64,000 nucleotides of DNA, from the NCBI RefSeq assembly GCF_002531935.1, contig NZ_NWSV01000025.1:1-64000 (forward strand). The letters are read 5' to 3'. Shown one piece after another: positions 1 to 8,827 of this stretch (positions within the stretch are counted from its first letter, which is position 1; the number at the start of each line of letters is the position of its first letter). The DNA is from Rhizobium chutanense. GTDB taxonomy: Bacteria; Pseudomonadota; Alphaproteobacteria; Rhizobiales; Rhizobiaceae. The position numbers were made by a program, and so were the translations under genes. The notes beneath the pieces were generated by a model. It had not been told where the DNA came from. It saw only the letters and a list, made by a program, of their open reading frames with translations, and ran no database searches.

Positions 1-837
1 GGCGCCAGCGAACAGGCAGCTTCCGCCGAAGAGGCTTCCGCCTCGATGGAGCAGATGGCGGCCAACATCAAGCAGAACGCCGACAACGCCGCCCAGACTG
101 AAAAGATCGCCCGCCAGTCGGCCAAGGATGCCGAGATGAGCGGCGAAGCGGTGTCGCGTGCCGTACAGGCGATGCGGACCATCGCCGAAAAGATCGGCAT
201 CGTCCAGGAAATCGCCCGCCAGACCGATCTTTTGGCGCTCAACGCCGCCGTCGAAGCGGCACGTGCTGGCGAACACGGCAAGGGTTTTGCGGTCGTCGCT
301 TCGGAAGTGCGCAAGCTTGCCGAACGCAGCCAGTCGGCCGCCGCCGAAATCAGCTCGATGTCCGGCGATACGGTCAAGGCCGCCCAGGATGCCGGCGACA
401 TGCTCGGCCGGCTGGTGCCTGACATCCGCAAGACCGCCGAGCTGGTTTCCGAAATCAGTGCCGCCTGCCGCGAGCAGGATATCGGCGCCTCGCAGATCAA
501 CGAGGCGATCCAGCAGCTCGACCGAGTGACCCAGCAGAATGCCGGCGCTTCCGAGGAGATGTCGGCAACTTCCGAGGAACTCGCCTCCCAGGCCGAAGAA
601 CTGCAGGCGTCGATCGCCTTCTTCAAGATCGACACGGCAGGTGACCGCCAATCCCGCACGCCGGCTGCAAAGGTGACTGTCCGCAGTTCGGCTCCCATCG
701 CCGGCCGCAAGCTCGGCGCCCGGAAACCGGCGGCCAATAGCGTCGCCGGCCAGCAGGCACGGGCAAAGGGTTTCGCTCTCGATCTCTCCATGGGCGGTCC
801 CGATGATGGGGACGCCGAATTCAAGGAAAGCGCCTGA
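1..837 (+). CDS. Methyl-accepting chemotaxis protein, C-terminal part (5' end outside window)
   Basis: The open frame runs from base 1 without a start, so only the last 278 residues are present. They hold the cytoplasmic signalling domain of a chemoreceptor. The conserved hairpin tip that contacts CheA and CheW is visible (IVQEIARQTDLLALNAAVEA), flanked by long helices with heptad character and several EEM/EEL methylation-type segments. The tail is Ala/Gly rich and lacks a CheR-binding NWETF-type pentapeptide. The stop lies 2 bases before the cheW start, so the gene is translationally close to cheW and belongs to the same chemotaxis operon. The sensory part cannot be assessed. Confidence 0.93.
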   Translation, partial: GASEQAASAEEASASMEQMAANIKQNADNAAQTEKIARQSAKDAEMSGEAVSRAVQAMRTIAEKIGIVQEIARQTDLLALNAAVEAARAGEHGKGFAVVASEVRKLAERSQSAAAEISSMSGDTVKAAQDAGDMLGRLVPDIRKTAELVSEISAACREQDIGASQINEAIQQLDRVTQQNAGASEEMSATSEELASQAEELQASIAFFKIDTAGDRQSRTPAAKVTVRSSAPIAGRKLGARKPAANSVAGQQARAKGFALDLSMGGPDDGDAEFKESA

Positions 838-839
838 TC

Positions 840-1316
840 ATGGCTCCAACACCTCTGGAAGCGCAATTCGTGACCTTCAGCCTCGGCGAGGAGATTTTTG
901 CCGTGCCGGTCGAGGTGGTGCGGGAAATCCTCGACTATGCGGAAGCTTTCAAGATTCCGAACGGTCCCGACTACCTGCTCGGCCTGCGCGACGTGCGCGG
1001 GCAGGGCGTGCCGACGATCGACCTTCGATTGAAGCTCGGCATGACGAAGACCGAGCCGACGCCGCATACGCGGGTGCTCGTCCTCGACGTGCCGATGGAA
1101 AACCGGCTGCTCACCCTCGGCCTCGTCGCCGATCGTGTCTTCGAGGTCACGCCGTTCCGGCGTGACCAAATCGAGACGGCGCCCGACATCGGCGTGCGCT
1201 GGCGCTCGGACTATATTGCCGGCGTCGTTCGCCGTGAAAACGGCTTCGTCGTCATCATCGATCTCGCGCGGCTCTTGTCGCGCGAGGACACCTCGGCACT
1301 GCAATCGGCCGCCTGA
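840..1316 (+). CDS. cheW: Chemotaxis coupling protein CheW
   Basis: This 158-residue protein is the usual size for CheW, the SH3-like adaptor that links receptor tips to the histidine kinase CheA at the membrane array. The family pattern is clear: FSLGEEIFAVPVEVVREIL at residues 14-32, a GLRDVRGQGVPTIDL strand near 49-63, and a terminal VVIIDLARLL strand. An AAGGAAAG ribosome site lies about 9 bases before the ATG, inside the end of the receptor gene. It is followed by cheR after a 29-base gap. No cheA is seen in the window, so it presumably lies upstream. Confidence 0.95.
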   Translation: MAPTPLEAQFVTFSLGEEIFAVPVEVVREILDYAEAFKIPNGPDYLLGLRDVRGQGVPTIDLRLKLGMTKTEPTPHTRVLVLDVPMENRLLTLGLVADRVFEVTPFRRDQIETAPDIGVRWRSDYIAGVVRRENGFVVIIDLARLLSREDTSALQSAA

Positions 1317-1345
1317 CCGCGCGTCAACCCGGAGTACTGCTTTCT

Positions 1346-2200
1346 ATGAGTATGGCAGCGGTGGAAACCCAATTGCCGGGCGACCGGATCAGCAAGCGCA
1401 ATTTCGAAAAGCTTGCCCGGTTCATCTATGATTATAGCGGCATCAAGATGCCGCCGACCAAGCTGACGATGCTCGAAGGGCGGCTGAGACGCCGCCTTCG
1501 CGCAACCAACCATTCGACCTTCGACGATTATTGCGACTTCCTGTTCCACCACGACGGCCTCGCCCAGGAAACGATCTACCTGATCGACGTGGTGACGACG
1601 AACAAAACCGACTTCTTCCGCGAAGCCAAGCACTTCGACTACCTGCAGAGCGCGGCGCTGCCGGCGATCGCCAGCAGCGGCGTTCGCACCATCCGCACCT
1701 GGAGTTCGGCCTGCTCGACGGGGGCGGAACCCTATACGATGGCGATGGTGCTGGCGGAGTTCACCGAAGGCCGCAACGACGTTTCCTACAGCGTGCTGGC
1801 GACCGATCTTTCCACCGACGTGCTGCAGACGGCGCGCCGGGGCATCTATCCGGAAGATCTCATCGCGCCGGTGCCGCGCGATCTGCAGCGCAAATATGTG
1901 CTGACGGCCAAGCAGCCGGATCGGCGGGAGGTGCGCATCACGCCGAAACTGCGCAGCAGGATCGGCTTTGCGCGGATGAATCTGATGGACGAGAAATATT
2001 CGATCGGGGAGCCGATGCACGTCATCTTCTGCCGCAACGTGCTAATCTACTTCGACAAGCAGACTCAGGCGGGCGTGCTCAACCGCCTCTGCGATTGCCT
2101 GGCGAAGGGAGGGTACATGTTCATCGGTCATTCCGAATCGATCACCGGCTTCGATCTGCCGTTGAAGCAGGTCTCCAATACGGTATTTCAGCGTATCTAG
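1346..2200 (+). CDS. cheR: Chemotaxis protein methyltransferase CheR
   Basis: CheR transfers methyl groups from S-adenosylmethionine to receptor glutamates during adaptation. The 284-residue length fits the family. The N-terminal all-helical domain includes the TNKTDFFRE motif at about residues 85-93. The SAM-binding region has WSSACSTGAEPYTMAM at about 119-134, and the conserved FCRNVLIYFD motif follows at about 229-238. There is no long C-terminal TPR extension. The chosen ATG has CGGAG about 11 bases upstream; an in-frame Met two codons later is an alternative. CheR works opposite CheB, encoded next. Confidence 0.95.
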   Translation: MSMAAVETQLPGDRISKRNFEKLARFIYDYSGIKMPPTKLTMLEGRLRRRLRATNHSTFDDYCDFLFHHDGLAQETIYLIDVVTTNKTDFFREAKHFDYLQSAALPAIASSGVRTIRTWSSACSTGAEPYTMAMVLAEFTEGRNDVSYSVLATDLSTDVLQTARRGIYPEDLIAPVPRDLQRKYVLTAKQPDRREVRITPKLRSRIGFARMNLMDEKYSIGEPMHVIFCRNVLIYFDKQTQAGVLNRLCDCLAKGGYMFIGHSESITGFDLPLKQVSNTVFQRI

Positions 2201-2219
2201 TGCTTGTCGATTTTTCCGG

Positions 2220-2265
2220 GCAATCCCGGGAAAACCGCTTCGCACTTTTCCTGGAATTGCTCTAG
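2220..2265. repeat. Rhizobial intergenic palindromic repeat, family A, copy 1
   Basis: This 46-base palindromic segment lies between cheR and cheB. Its core reads AAAACCGCTTCGC and its right end reads GGAATTGCTCTAG. The outer ends pair as GCAAT(T)CC and GGAATTGC. A longer copy lies at 13491-13562. The right end runs directly into the cheB ribosome site (AGGAG), so the repeat is transcribed in the che mRNA. Confidence 0.8.
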
Positions 2266-2273
2266 GAGCATTC

Positions 2274-3371
2274 ATGGCCAAGAAAATCCGCGTTCTCATC
2301 ATCGACGATTCCGCCAGCATCCGTCAGACGCTGACGCATGTGCTGGAGCAGGATCCCGATATCGAGATCATGGCGGTGGCTTCCGATCCCTTCGCGGCAG
2401 CACGCAAGCTGCTGGAGGAGACCCCCGATGTCATCACGCTCGACGTGGAGATGCCGCGCATGGACGGCATCACTTTCCTGCGCAAGCTGATGGCGCAGCG
2501 GCCGATACCCGTGGTGATGTGCTCGTCGCTGACGGAGGCAGGTTCGCAAACGCTAATCCAGGCGCTGGAGGCGGGCGCCGTCGACGTCATTCTGAAATCG
2601 AAGATCGGGGCCGCCGACAGTCTTTCCGACGATGCGATGCGCATTCGCGAGATCGTCAAGAGTGCCTCACATGCACGGCTTCCCACTGTCCGCCGCGCCG
2701 CCGGAACCATCCGTTCGGCCTCGGCCGACGGGCCGACCAAGAAGCTGACGGCGGATGTCATGCTGCCGCCGCCGACGGGGCGGGCCATGGCGAAGACGAC
2801 CGAGATGGTCGTCTGCGTCGGCGCCTCCACCGGCGGCACGGAGGCACTGCGCGAATTTCTAGAGGAATTGCCGGCCAATGCGCCCGGCATGGTGATCGTC
2901 CAGCATATGCCGGAAAGATTCACCGACGCCTTTGCCAAGCGGCTGAACGGGCTCTGCGAGGTCGAGGTCAAGGAGGCCGTCGACGGCGACCCGGTGCTGC
3001 GCGGGCACGTGCTGATTGCGCCCGGCGACAAGCACATGCTGCTCGAACGCCAGGGCGCACGCTACTATGTGAGCGTGAAGACCGGGCCGCTGGTGTCGCG
3101 CCACCGGCCTTCGGTCGACGTGCTCTTCCGTTCGGCAGCGCGCTCGGCCGGCTCGAACGCCATGGGGATCATCATGACAGGCATGGGCGACGACGGTGCG
3201 CTGGGCATGCTGGAGATGCATCAGGCCGGCGCCTACACGGTGGCGCAGGACGAGGCGAGTTCAATCGTGTTCGGCATGCCGAAAGAGGCGATCGCCAAGG
3301 GCGGCGTCGACCGCATCCTGCCGCTCGACCAGATGGCGCGTGAAGTGATGATGACGCAGCAAAAGTTCTGA
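2274..3371 (+). CDS. cheB: Chemotaxis response regulator / protein-glutamate methylesterase CheB
   Basis: CheB removes methyl groups from receptor glutamates and can deamidate glutamines; it is activated when CheA phosphorylates its receiver domain. The 365-residue protein has a receiver with acidic pair D11/D12 and phospho-acceptor D57 in VITLDVEMPRMDG, a linker around 130-175, and a methylesterase domain. The catalytic triad is visible as S185 in GASTGGTE, H211 in VQHMPERF and D306/D307 in GMGDDGALG. An AGGAG ribosome site precedes the ATG. No cheY or cheD follows, so the cluster ends here on this side. Confidence 0.96.
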   Translation: MAKKIRVLIIDDSASIRQTLTHVLEQDPDIEIMAVASDPFAAARKLLEETPDVITLDVEMPRMDGITFLRKLMAQRPIPVVMCSSLTEAGSQTLIQALEAGAVDVILKSKIGAADSLSDDAMRIREIVKSASHARLPTVRRAAGTIRSASADGPTKKLTADVMLPPPTGRAMAKTTEMVVCVGASTGGTEALREFLEELPANAPGMVIVQHMPERFTDAFAKRLNGLCEVEVKEAVDGDPVLRGHVLIAPGDKHMLLERQGARYYVSVKTGPLVSRHRPSVDVLFRSAARSAGSNAMGIIMTGMGDDGALGMLEMHQAGAYTVAQDEASSIVFGMPKEAIAKGGVDRILPLDQMAREVMMTQQKF

Positions 3372-3571
3372 GGCTGTTTATCCTGATCCGACCGGAATAA
3401 ATGCCGGTTTCCGGTGCCGCAGGGCAGCCATGCATGCGTCCCCTTGAAATTTCCCCGATTTTGTGGTCTTGAGGCCGCCAATCTTTGCAGCGCTGTCTGT
3501 CATGCATGTTCAGGGACACTTCCCGCCCCTGGCAGCGCGCACCTCGTATCAGTCCCAAGGAAAATGCGCCG

Positions 3572-4372
3572 ATGGCCCGTTCAGCTCTTCTCAATGTCAT
3601 GGTTCAGGCTGCCCTCAAGGCAGGAAAATCGCTGGGACGTGATTTCGGCGAAGTGCAGAACCTGCAGGTTTCGGTAAAGGGGCCCGGCGACTTCGTTTCC
3701 AGTGCCGACCGCAAGGCCGAGAAGATCGTCAGGGAAGAGTTGTTGAAGGCCCGTCCGACCTATGGATTCCTCGGCGAGGAAAGCGAAGAGATCAAGGGAA
3801 CGGACGGAGCACATCGCTGGATCGTCGATCCGCTCGACGGCACGACGAACTTCCTGCACGGCATCCCGGCCTTCGCCGTCTCGATCGCGCTCGAACGCAA
3901 CGGCGAGATCGTAGCGGCTGTCGTCTTCAATCCGGCGACCGACGAGCTCTATACCGCCGAGCGCGGCGGCGGCGCCTTCCTCAACGACCGGCGCCTGCGC
4001 GTCGCGGCCCGTCGCGTGCTGTCGGATTGCGTCATCGGCTGCGGCGTGCCGGCGCTCGGCAAGCGCAATCACGGCAAGTTCCTGGTCGAGCTTCGCCACG
4101 TGATGGGCGAAGTGGCGGGCATTCGCCGCCTGGGCTCGCCGACGCTCGATCTTGCCTATGTTGCGGCCGGGCGTTTCGACGGTTTCTGGGAGGCGGAACT
4201 TGCTCCCTGGGACATGGCGGCCGGCATCCTGCTCATCCGCGAAGCCGGCGGTTTCGCCACCGATTGGGACGGCGGCACGGCCATTCTGGAGAGCGGCGCG
4301 ATCGTCGCCGGCAACGAAGCCATCCACAAGGCCCTGGTCGAGGTTATCAAGCGGCCGATCCCGGCCAAGTGA
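3572..4372 (+). CDS. suhB: Inositol monophosphatase family protein (SuhB-like)
   Basis: This 266-residue protein belongs to the Mg2+-dependent, Li+-sensitive inositol monophosphatase family, which dephosphorylates myo-inositol phosphates and related sugars. Metal-binding motifs are present in order: GEES around residues 69-72, WIVDPLDGTTNF around 85-96, and LAPWDMAAGILLIREAGG near 210-227. The start at the ATG before ARSALLN was chosen because AAGGA lies about 10 bases upstream and the length equals that of SuhB proteins; a longer frame reaches further upstream but is unlike the family. It stands alone between cheB and the membrane pair that follows. Confidence 0.92.
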   Translation: MARSALLNVMVQAALKAGKSLGRDFGEVQNLQVSVKGPGDFVSSADRKAEKIVREELLKARPTYGFLGEESEEIKGTDGAHRWIVDPLDGTTNFLHGIPAFAVSIALERNGEIVAAVVFNPATDELYTAERGGGAFLNDRRLRVAARRVLSDCVIGCGVPALGKRNHGKFLVELRHVMGEVAGIRRLGSPTLDLAYVAAGRFDGFWEAELAPWDMAAGILLIREAGGFATDWDGGTAILESGAIVAGNEAIHKALVEVIKRPIPAK

Positions 4373-4460
4373 GCGGGTAAAAAACCGGCTGTTGTAAAGT
4401 CACGGTTTTCGCCCCGGCATACTTCAATTCGGCACAATGTTGATCTAGTCTCCGCCAGCA

Positions 4461-5588
4461 ATGAGTTCGGAGGCAGCTGAACCTATGGAAAATGTGAATG
4501 TGGCGGAGATCGGCTCCACCGAAAAGACGCCGGGCGGTTATGCCTACAGGCTCTCAAGCCCGATGCCGTTCCTCTGGACGATGCTGCTGTTCCTCGTCAT
4601 CGTCGGCTTTATCGCCGCCATCCTCTTCCGGCAGACGCAGACCGCCTTCATGCACAATCCGGGCCTCAACGGCCTGATCGTCGGCGTTCTCGCAGTCGGA
4701 ATCATTCTTGTTTTCAACCATGTACTGGCGCTTCGCCCCGAAGTGCGCTGGTTCAACTCGTTTCGGGCCGCCGGTAGCGCCGACAAGGTCAACCGCAATC
4801 CGCGGCTGCTGGCGCCGATGCGGGCGCTGATCGGCAGCCGCAAGACCTCCCTGGCGCTGTCGACAACGGCGCTGCGCTCGATCCTCGATTCGATCGCCAC
4901 CCGCCTCGACGAATCGCGCGACGTTTCTCGCTACCTGATCGGCCTGCTGGTCTTCCTCGGCCTGCTCGGGACGTTCTGGGGCCTCATCGGCACGATCGGT
5001 TCGATCAGCATCGTCATCCAGTCGCTCGATGCCGGCTCGAACGGCACGGGGGACGTGCTCTCGGCGCTGAAGGAAGGGCTTTCCACGCCGCTTTCGGGCA
5101 TGGGTCAGGCGTTCTCCTCCTCGCTGCTCGGCCTTTCCGGTTCACTCATTCTCGGCTTCCTCGACCTGCAGGCCGGGCGCGCGCAGAACCGCTTCTACAT
5201 GGAGCTGGAAAACTGGCTCTCCTCGGTCACAGATGTCGGCTCCGACCTTGCGCCTGCCCTCGACGCAGTTGCCGGCGCTTCCTCGGACGATATGCGCGCG
5301 CTTTCCGATTATCTGCGCAAGGTTTCGGAAGAGGGCGGCAGCGGCACTCAGCGCTCCGTCGCTGCGATGGCGAGCCTTGCCGAAGGCATTCAAGGTCTGG
5401 TCAAAAACATGCGCAACGAGCAGCAGATGCTGCGCGACTGGATCGAGGCGCAGCAGGACGAGGCGAAGGCAATGCGCCGGACGCTCGACAGGCTCGCCGA
5501 ACGTATCGGTGCGCAGGAGCGCGCAGGCGAGCGGGGCGAGCGTTTGCGCGACCGCGCCAGCCAGGCAGAAACGAGCGAGGGCAAGTAG
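4461..5588 (+). CDS. MotA/TolQ/ExbB-type proton-channel-like membrane protein
   Basis: The 375-residue protein has hydrophobic segments near residues 34-56, 72-90, 158-185 and 205-232, then a cytoplasmic, charged, coiled-coil-prone tail. The block FLGLLGTFWGLIGTIGSI and the later LSTPLSGMGQAFSSSLLGL are typical of the MotA/TolQ/ExbB stator family. It ends 3 bases before a MotB-like partner, so the two are probably a two-protein ion-driven stator. The first ATG lacks a clear ribosome site. The ATG at 4485 has GGAGG about 11 bases upstream and may be the true start. The biological task is unknown; it is separate from the tolQ gene at 55.5 kb. Confidence 0.85.
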   Translation: MSSEAAEPMENVNVAEIGSTEKTPGGYAYRLSSPMPFLWTMLLFLVIVGFIAAILFRQTQTAFMHNPGLNGLIVGVLAVGIILVFNHVLALRPEVRWFNSFRAAGSADKVNRNPRLLAPMRALIGSRKTSLALSTTALRSILDSIATRLDESRDVSRYLIGLLVFLGLLGTFWGLIGTIGSISIVIQSLDAGSNGTGDVLSALKEGLSTPLSGMGQAFSSSLLGLSGSLILGFLDLQAGRAQNRFYMELENWLSSVTDVGSDLAPALDAVAGASSDDMRALSDYLRKVSEEGGSGTQRSVAAMASLAEGIQGLVKNMRNEQQMLRDWIEAQQDEAKAMRRTLDRLAERIGAQERAGERGERLRDRASQAETSEGK

Positions 5589-5591
5589 GCC

Positions 5592-6623
5592 ATGGCTCTT
5601 GCCCGCAACCGGCGCCGCGAGCGCACGGTGGATTACTGGCCGGGCTTCGTCGATGCGCTGTCGACGCTGCTCATCTCGATCATGTTCCTGCTGACGGTCT
5701 TCGTCGTCGGGCAGTTCATCCTCAGCCGCGAGATCACCGGCCGGGATGAGGTGCTCAATCGCCTCAACAGCCAGATCAATGAACTGACCCAGCTTCTCGC
5801 GCTCGAAAAGGGCAGCAACCAGGACCTTCAGGATTCGGTTGCCAACCTGCAGGCCTCGCTTGCCGGTGCCGAGAGCGAACGTTCGCGGCTGCAGGCCTTG
5901 CTGAGCGCCGGCTCCGGCGGCCAGGATGCGGCGCAGAAGCGGATCGGCGCGATGACGCAGGAGCTTGACGAGCAGAAGCAGGTGAGCGAGCGGGCGCTCA
6001 GCCAAGTCGAGTTACTGAATCAGCAGATCGCCGCACTTCGCAGCCAGATCGCCGCCGTCGAAGCAGCCCTTCAGGCGTCGGAGGAGAAAGACCGGGTCTC
6101 GCAGACGAAGATCGCCGATCTCGGCAGTCGCCTGAACGTTGCGCTCGCCGCCCGTGTACAGGAGCTGAACCGCTATCGCTCCGACTTCTTCGGTCGCCTG
6201 CGCGAGATCCTTTCCGACCGCGAGAATATCCGCATCGTCGGCGACCGTTTCGTCTTCCAGTCGGAAGTGCTGTTTCCCTCGGGCGGCGCCGATCTCAATC
6301 CGGAGGGGCAGACGGAGATGGCAAAGCTTGCCGCCGCCCTTCTCGATCTCGCCAAGGAAATTCCGCCGGAGATCAACTGGGTGCTGCGCGTCGACGGCCA
6401 TACCGACAATGTGCCGCTCGCCGGAACAGGCCGCTATCGCGACAATTGGGAACTCTCCTCGGCGCGCGCGATTTCCGTCGTCAAGTTCCTGATCGGCCAG
6501 GGTGTGCCGGCCGACCGGCTCGTTGCCGCCGGCTTCGGCGAATTCCAGCCGATCGCGCCGGGCGATACGCCGGATGCGCGCTCCACCAACCGTCGCATCG
6601 AACTGAAGCTGACCGAGAAATGA
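5592..6623 (+). CDS. MotB-like / OmpA-family peptidoglycan-binding membrane protein
   Basis: The 343-residue protein has a short basic N-terminus, one membrane segment at about residues 18-48 with an Asp at its start (FVDALSTLLIS, D21, where MotB has its proton-binding Asp), a long coiled coil at about 50-200, and a C-terminal OmpA/MotB peptidoglycan-binding domain at about 215-340 (VDGHTDNVPL, NWELSSARAISV, NRRIELKL). The design matches a stator B-subunit anchored to the wall. It follows its A-subunit partner by 3 bases and ends head-on against the ECF sigma gene with no gap. It is not an ordinary flagellar motB, since no flagellar genes are near. Confidence 0.85.
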   Translation: MALARNRRRERTVDYWPGFVDALSTLLISIMFLLTVFVVGQFILSREITGRDEVLNRLNSQINELTQLLALEKGSNQDLQDSVANLQASLAGAESERSRLQALLSAGSGGQDAAQKRIGAMTQELDEQKQVSERALSQVELLNQQIAALRSQIAAVEAALQASEEKDRVSQTKIADLGSRLNVALAARVQELNRYRSDFFGRLREILSDRENIRIVGDRFVFQSEVLFPSGGADLNPEGQTEMAKLAAALLDLAKEIPPEINWVLRVDGHTDNVPLAGTGRYRDNWELSSARAISVVKFLIGQGVPADRLVAAGFGEFQPIAPGDTPDARSTNRRIELKLTEK

Positions 6624-7871
6624 TCAGCCTTGCGTCGCCTGCCGCGCCTTCTTCAGCCGGCCGGTGAGGAAGTCACGCACGGCGGGACTGTCGCTGAGAC
6701 CGATTGCCGCGATGTAGGCGTCGGCCGCGGTATCGTCACCGGCCTCAGCCAGAAGAAAGGCGCGCACCGCCCAGTAGGGTTGGTAGCTTGCGACCGCGCG
6801 GGCATCGAGCTGGTCGAGCCGCTCCAGGCCGGCGGCGGCGCTCGAGGCCCTGCCGATCACCGCAGCCTGGCTCACTCGCGCACCCAGCGTCGGCTTCATC
6901 ATCACCAGCGCCGCATAGAGTGTTGCCAACGCCTGCCAGTCGGTCTTTCCCGACAGCCGGCGAGCGGCATGCACGGACTGGATCGCCGCCTGGCACTGGA
7001 GGGGGCCGAAACGCTCGAAACCTCCGGCCTTTCGCAGCAGCGCATCGGCTTCCGCCATCATGATCACATTCCAGGCCGCCGTATCCTGCTCGTCCAGCGG
7101 CACATATCGGCCATCGCTGTCGCGCCGGGCGCTGCGGCGGGATTCGCAGTGAAGCATCAGGGAAAGAAGACCGATCGCCTCCGGTTCGTCCGGCAGTACC
7201 GCAAGAAGCGCGCGGCCGAGCCAGATCGCCTCGCCGGCGAGCGAATGGTGCTCTTTCTCGCCGTCGAGACCGTCCCATCCGAGGCCGTAGGCGGCGTAGA
7301 TCGCCGAAAGCACGGCCGCGAGCCGTTGCGGCAGTGCAGGGCGAGGCGGGATGGCGAAGGGAATGCCGGCATCACGGATCTTTACCTTGGCCCGTACCAA
7401 CCGCTGGCTCATCGCCTCCGGCGAAACGACGAAGGCCCGTGCGATGGTTTTCGCTTCGATGCCGAGAACGGTCTGCAGCATCAGCGCGGTATGGACGGAG
7501 CTGTCGATGGCCGGATGAGTGCAGGCAAACAGCAGTTTCAGCCGCTCGTCGGGAAAGACGGCTGTGCCGGCCTCGTTCATGCGTTCCTCCGCTTCTTCGA
7601 AGGCGAGCGATATCGTCATTTGCGCCTTGGCCGCGACGGTGCGATGGCGGGCGGCCTGCATGAGATTGCGCCGCGCGGCCACCAGCAGCCAGGCTTCCGG
7701 ATTGTCCGGAACGCCGCGCTCCGGCCAGACGCGAAGAGCCGAAGCCAGCGCTTCCGACAATGCGTCTTCCGCCGCCGGCACATCACGCGAGCGGGCGGCG
7801 AGGAAGGCGATCAGCTTGCCGTAGGATTGACGCGCCACCTGTTCGGCGACGCGTCCGGCGTCGGGCGGCAT
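6624..7871 (-). CDS. ECF RNA polymerase sigma factor with C-terminal extension (ECF42-like)
   Basis: At 415 residues this is about twice the length of a basic ECF sigma factor. Region 2 is seen near residues 15-75 (AAEDALSEALASALRVWP, AWLLVAARRN). The DNA-binding region 4 follows around 120-170 (MLQTVLGIEAKTIARAF, MSQRLVRAKVKIRD), then a long helical, TPR-like C-terminal domain. Sigma factors of this shape (DUF6596, group ECF42) are known to sit beside YCII/DGPF-domain genes and to have no anti-sigma factor. The upstream neighbour here is exactly such a gene, 6 bases away. The C-terminal domain is therefore the likely regulatory part. Target genes are not visible. Confidence 0.9.
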   Translation of the reverse strand: MPPDAGRVAEQVARQSYGKLIAFLAARSRDVPAAEDALSEALASALRVWPERGVPDNPEAWLLVAARRNLMQAARHRTVAAKAQMTISLAFEEAEERMNEAGTAVFPDERLKLLFACTHPAIDSSVHTALMLQTVLGIEAKTIARAFVVSPEAMSQRLVRAKVKIRDAGIPFAIPPRPALPQRLAAVLSAIYAAYGLGWDGLDGEKEHHSLAGEAIWLGRALLAVLPDEPEAIGLLSLMLHCESRRSARRDSDGRYVPLDEQDTAAWNVIMMAEADALLRKAGGFERFGPLQCQAAIQSVHAARRLSGKTDWQALATLYAALVMMKPTLGARVSQAAVIGRASSAAAGLERLDQLDARAVASYQPYWAVRAFLLAEAGDDTAADAYIAAIGLSDSPAVRDFLTGRLKKARQATQG

Positions 7872-7877
7872 CGCACC

Positions 7878-8216
7878 TCACATCTGCAGGCGCGGGCGCA
7901 CCTCGACCGAACCCTTGTCGGAGATCGGCACGCGGGTCGCCCATTCGAGTGCGGTATCGATGTCGGGAACTTCGATCAGATAAAAGCCGCCGAGCTGCTC
8001 CTTGCCTTCCGGATAGGGGCCGTCCTGAACATCGTGATCCTCGCCTTTGCGGCGTATGACCGTGCCGGTCTCGGGCGCTGTCAGCCCGGCGCCGCCGGTC
8101 ATGATCCCCGCCTGGGCAAGCGCCTTGCTGTAGGCGACCCAGCCGTCGCGATAGGCGGGGTCGTCACGGCGGGCGAAATCCTCGGGGGCTTCGCGAATGA
8201 TGAGAGCATATTGCAT
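7878..8216 (-). CDS. YCII/DGPF-domain protein, ECF sigma partner
   Basis: This 112-residue single-domain protein starts MQYALIIREAPEDF and contains the YCII-type conserved His/Asp region (RRKGEDHDVQDGPYPEGKEQLGGFYLIEV). The start was placed at 8216 because AGGAG precedes this ATG, and the upstream part of the longer frame looks non-coding. It is translated just before the ECF42-like sigma factor with a 6-base gap, so the two form an operon. YCII/DGPF proteins accompany this sigma group throughout bacteria, but their molecular activity remains unsettled; a ligand-binding or small enzymatic role is possible. Confidence 0.88.
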   Translation of the reverse strand: MQYALIIREAPEDFARRDDPAYRDGWVAYSKALAQAGIMTGGAGLTAPETGTVIRRKGEDHDVQDGPYPEGKEQLGGFYLIEVPDIDTALEWATRVPISDKGSVEVRPRLQM

Positions 8217-8474
8217 GGAAAACTCCTGATCTCGTTGTTGGCGTTGATCCAGGCATCCCGATATAGGGAACCAATATTCCATAGTGACGCCCGGCGGAGC
8301 GGTTCGGCCGTTCCGAGACAATGAGGCGCGGCCAGCGATCTTTTCGACATGGCCTTCAAAAAATATGCGAAAAAAAGAAATGGCGCCAAGGTCACAAGCA
8401 AACGCTTCGGGCTCAAGGCCGATGGCGCTTGGAGGCGCGGGCAGGGCGGCGCTTCGCGCCGCCACTGCTGCTGA

Positions 8475-8663
8475 TCAGGATTCGGCCTTCGTCTGATCGA
8501 CGACTTCGGCACTGGGCGTGTTCTTCTTGATGGATTCGATGGCGCTCAAGGCGGAGGCCTTCGCCTTGTAGCCCTCGGACGAGAACATGGATTCCCCGTT
8601 CGAGGCCTTGAAGCGGAAGCGGAACTCGCCGGCCTTATCCTTATAAACTTCGAATTTATACAT
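8475..8663 (-). CDS. YegP/DUF1508 family small protein
   Basis: This 62-residue protein matches one DUF1508 (YegP) unit: MYKFEVYKDKAGEFRFRFKA, then NGESMFSSEGYKAKASALSAIESIKKN. The family forms small alpha/beta domains of unknown function, often duplicated in tandem; here there is a single copy with a short charged tail. It is monocistronic on the minus strand. The 258 bases between it and the YCII gene hold no other recognisable gene. Confidence 0.88.
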   Translation of the reverse strand: MYKFEVYKDKAGEFRFRFKASNGESMFSSEGYKAKASALSAIESIKKNTPSAEVVDQTKAES

Positions 8664-8827
8664 GGATGTCTCCCGAAACGCTGAATTGCAACCATCAGCT
8701 TAGTGGAGGCTAGACCAAAATGGTGAGCTTTTCCACTGCCTTAATTAGAATTCGATTGCTTAGCGTCCAATTGTCACCACTCTGATTGGACGCAAGCGAA
8801 GGGATGGCAAGCGATTGCCTGCTCGTC

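Noticed and set aside
3372..3571. A suhB-type conserved RNA motif before the suhB-like gene
   Set aside because: Such a motif is known near suhB in this bacterial group, but I could not recognise its conserved stem and T-rich end in this 200-base gap with any confidence.
4461..6623. A Zorya-like anti-phage system
   Set aside because: The pair resembles ZorA/ZorB only at the stator level; no ZorC, ZorD or ZorE-type gene is adjacent and the neighbours are housekeeping genes.
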